A stretch of DNA of 5,669 nucleotides from Frankiaceae bacterium (GTDB taxonomy: Bacteria; Actinomycetota; Actinomycetes; JAFAQI01), in NCBI GenBank assembly GCA_030840545.1, contig JAVEEH010000321.1, forward strand, positions 1 to 5,669, read 5' to 3'. The notes under the pieces are model-generated. The model was not told where the DNA came from. It was given only the letters and a program-made list of their open reading frames with translations, and did not search any database. Made by a program: the position numbers and the translations under genes. Shown in pieces: positions 4,935 through 5,669 of the stretch (position 1 is its first letter; each line of letters starts with the position of its first letter).

Positions 4935-5669
4935 ATGCGCACGTCTCGTCTTACCCGGCTCCTGCTCGGCGGCACCCTCGTCGTGACTGCGCTCGCCCCG
5001 GCCGTCGCGCAGCTGCCCAGCGCGGGGGCTCGAGCGGCGGGCTGCCCGTGGATGGACCGGCACCTCTCGCCGGCGGTCCGGGCGCACAAGCTCGTCAGGG
5101 CCATGAGCCTGGACCAGAAGATCGCCGAGCTCTACGGCCGCGGTGACTTCACCTACTACGGCGCCGCGAACGACATCCCGGCGGTGCCCTCGCTGTGCAT
5201 CCCGGAGCTGGTCTTCAACGACGCGGGCGCAGGTGTCGGCGACGGACAGACCCAGACCACGGCGTTCCCGGACGGCATCGCGCAGGCAGCAAGCTGGGAC
5301 CGCGAGATGCAGGGTCGCGTCGGCGCGGCGGTCGGCCGGGAGGCCTGGCACAAGGGCATCGACGTGCAGCTGGCACCCGGCGTCGACATCGCCCGCACGC
5401 CGCTCAACGGGCGCAACTTCGAATACGCCGGCGAGGACCCCTACCTGTCCGGGCAGACCGGCGTCGCTCAGATCGTGGGCATCCAAAGCCAGCACGTCGC
5501 CGCAACCGTCAAGCACTACGCACTCAACGACCAAGAGACCAACCGCATGACGAGCTCCTCGGACGCCGACGAGCGCACCATCCAGGAGATCCACCTGCCG
5601 GCCTACGAGGCGGCCGTGCGACAGGGCCATGTCGCGTCGGTCATGTGCAGCTACAACCGGATCAACGGT
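4935..5669 (+). CDS. Secreted glycoside hydrolase family 3 (beta-glucosidase-like), N-terminal 245 residues, cut by the window edge
   Basis: GH3 enzymes cleave terminal beta-linked sugars (glucose, xylose, N-acetylglucosamine) by a retaining mechanism. The reading frame is open from ATG 4935 to the window end, exactly 245 codons. Residues 1-35 look like a Sec signal peptide: basic MRTSRLTR, hydrophobic LLLGGTLVVTALAPAVA, then an Ala-rich cleavage region. The N-terminal GH3 barrel follows: SLDQKIAELYG (58-68), LVFNDAGAGVGDG (92-104, the usual DGPxGV area with D96), TAFPDGIAQAASWD (109-122), QLAPGVDIARTPLNGRNFE (145-163), GEDPYLSG (166-173), VKHYALNDQETNR (192-204) and SVMCSYNRING (235-245). 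The catalytic Asp, usually in an SDW motif some tens of residues further on, is not in view, nor is the acid/base residue. The ribosome site is weak. Sugar specificity cannot be inferred. A link to the transporter is not shown. Confidence 0.92.
   Translation, partial: MRTSRLTRLLLGGTLVVTALAPAVAQLPSAGARAAGCPWMDRHLSPAVRAHKLVRAMSLDQKIAELYGRGDFTYYGAANDIPAVPSLCIPELVFNDAGAGVGDGQTQTTAFPDGIAQAASWDREMQGRVGAAVGREAWHKGIDVQLAPGVDIARTPLNGRNFEYAGEDPYLSGQTGVAQIVGIQSQHVAATVKHYALNDQETNRMTSSSDADERTIQEIHLPAYEAAVRQGHVASVMCSYNRING

Noticed and set aside
3827..5104. 425-residue minus-strand open frame
   Set aside because: It is Arg/Gly/Val-rich with no recognisable motif, and lies opposite the well-supported lipoprotein gene and the signal peptide of the GH3 gene.
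4869..5630. 253-residue minus-strand open frame
   Set aside because: It is a shadow of the GH3 gene, whose motifs are unmistakable on the plus strand.
1..5669. CRISPR, transposon, phage, tRNA or rRNA content
   Set aside because: No spaced direct repeats, terminal inverted repeats, transposase or integrase motifs, or RNA-gene consensus sequences were seen.

Overview
This is a GC-rich window with G or C in most third codon positions and frequent GTG starts. Its gene content (WS/DGAT acyltransferase, serine hydrolase, QAT-type ABC importer with a lipoprotein receptor, secreted GH3 glycosidase) and what looks like leaderless promoter spacing all point to a high-GC actinobacterium. The species cannot be named from the sequence alone. 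I find six genes: four complete, one cut by the left edge and one cut by the right edge.

Left block, minus strand (1-1298). The first 50 codons of a wax ester synthase/diacylglycerol acyltransferase overlap by 4 bases the end of a 371-residue beta-lactamase-fold serine hydrolase, so the two look translationally coupled. Together they suggest a small lipid-ester module. At the start of the hydrolase is a leaderless-type promoter. A 14-bp imperfect palindrome sits across the predicted transcription start and fits the TNNAACNNGTTNNA consensus of the steroid-catabolism repressor KstR. This is the most interesting signal in the window.

Central block (1278-4861). This is a complete QAT-family (quaternary amine/osmoprotectant; OpuC, ProU, OsmF type) ABC importer. 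The ATPase, with a C-terminal CBS pair, is on the minus strand. Two permeases, overlapping by ATGA, and the substrate-binding lipoprotein follow on the plus strand. The ATPase and first permease start back to back with only 4 bases between the best-supported start codons, so the control signals must lie inside coding sequence. The receptor captures the solute outside the membrane, the two permeases form the channel, and the ATPase drives uptake. The CBS pair probably gates activity. Glycine betaine, choline, carnitine, ergothioneine or a related compound are all possible substrates.

Right block (4862-5669). Two tandem GC-rich hairpins follow the lipoprotein gene. A secreted GH3 glycoside hydrolase then starts at 4935 and runs off the window before its catalytic nucleophile.

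There is no tRNA, rRNA, CRISPR array, insertion sequence or phage gene that I can see. The longest stretch without a gene is the 110-base gap before the lipoprotein gene. I do not see an obviously new defence or mobile system. The novelty is in the regulatory and layout details listed as findings.
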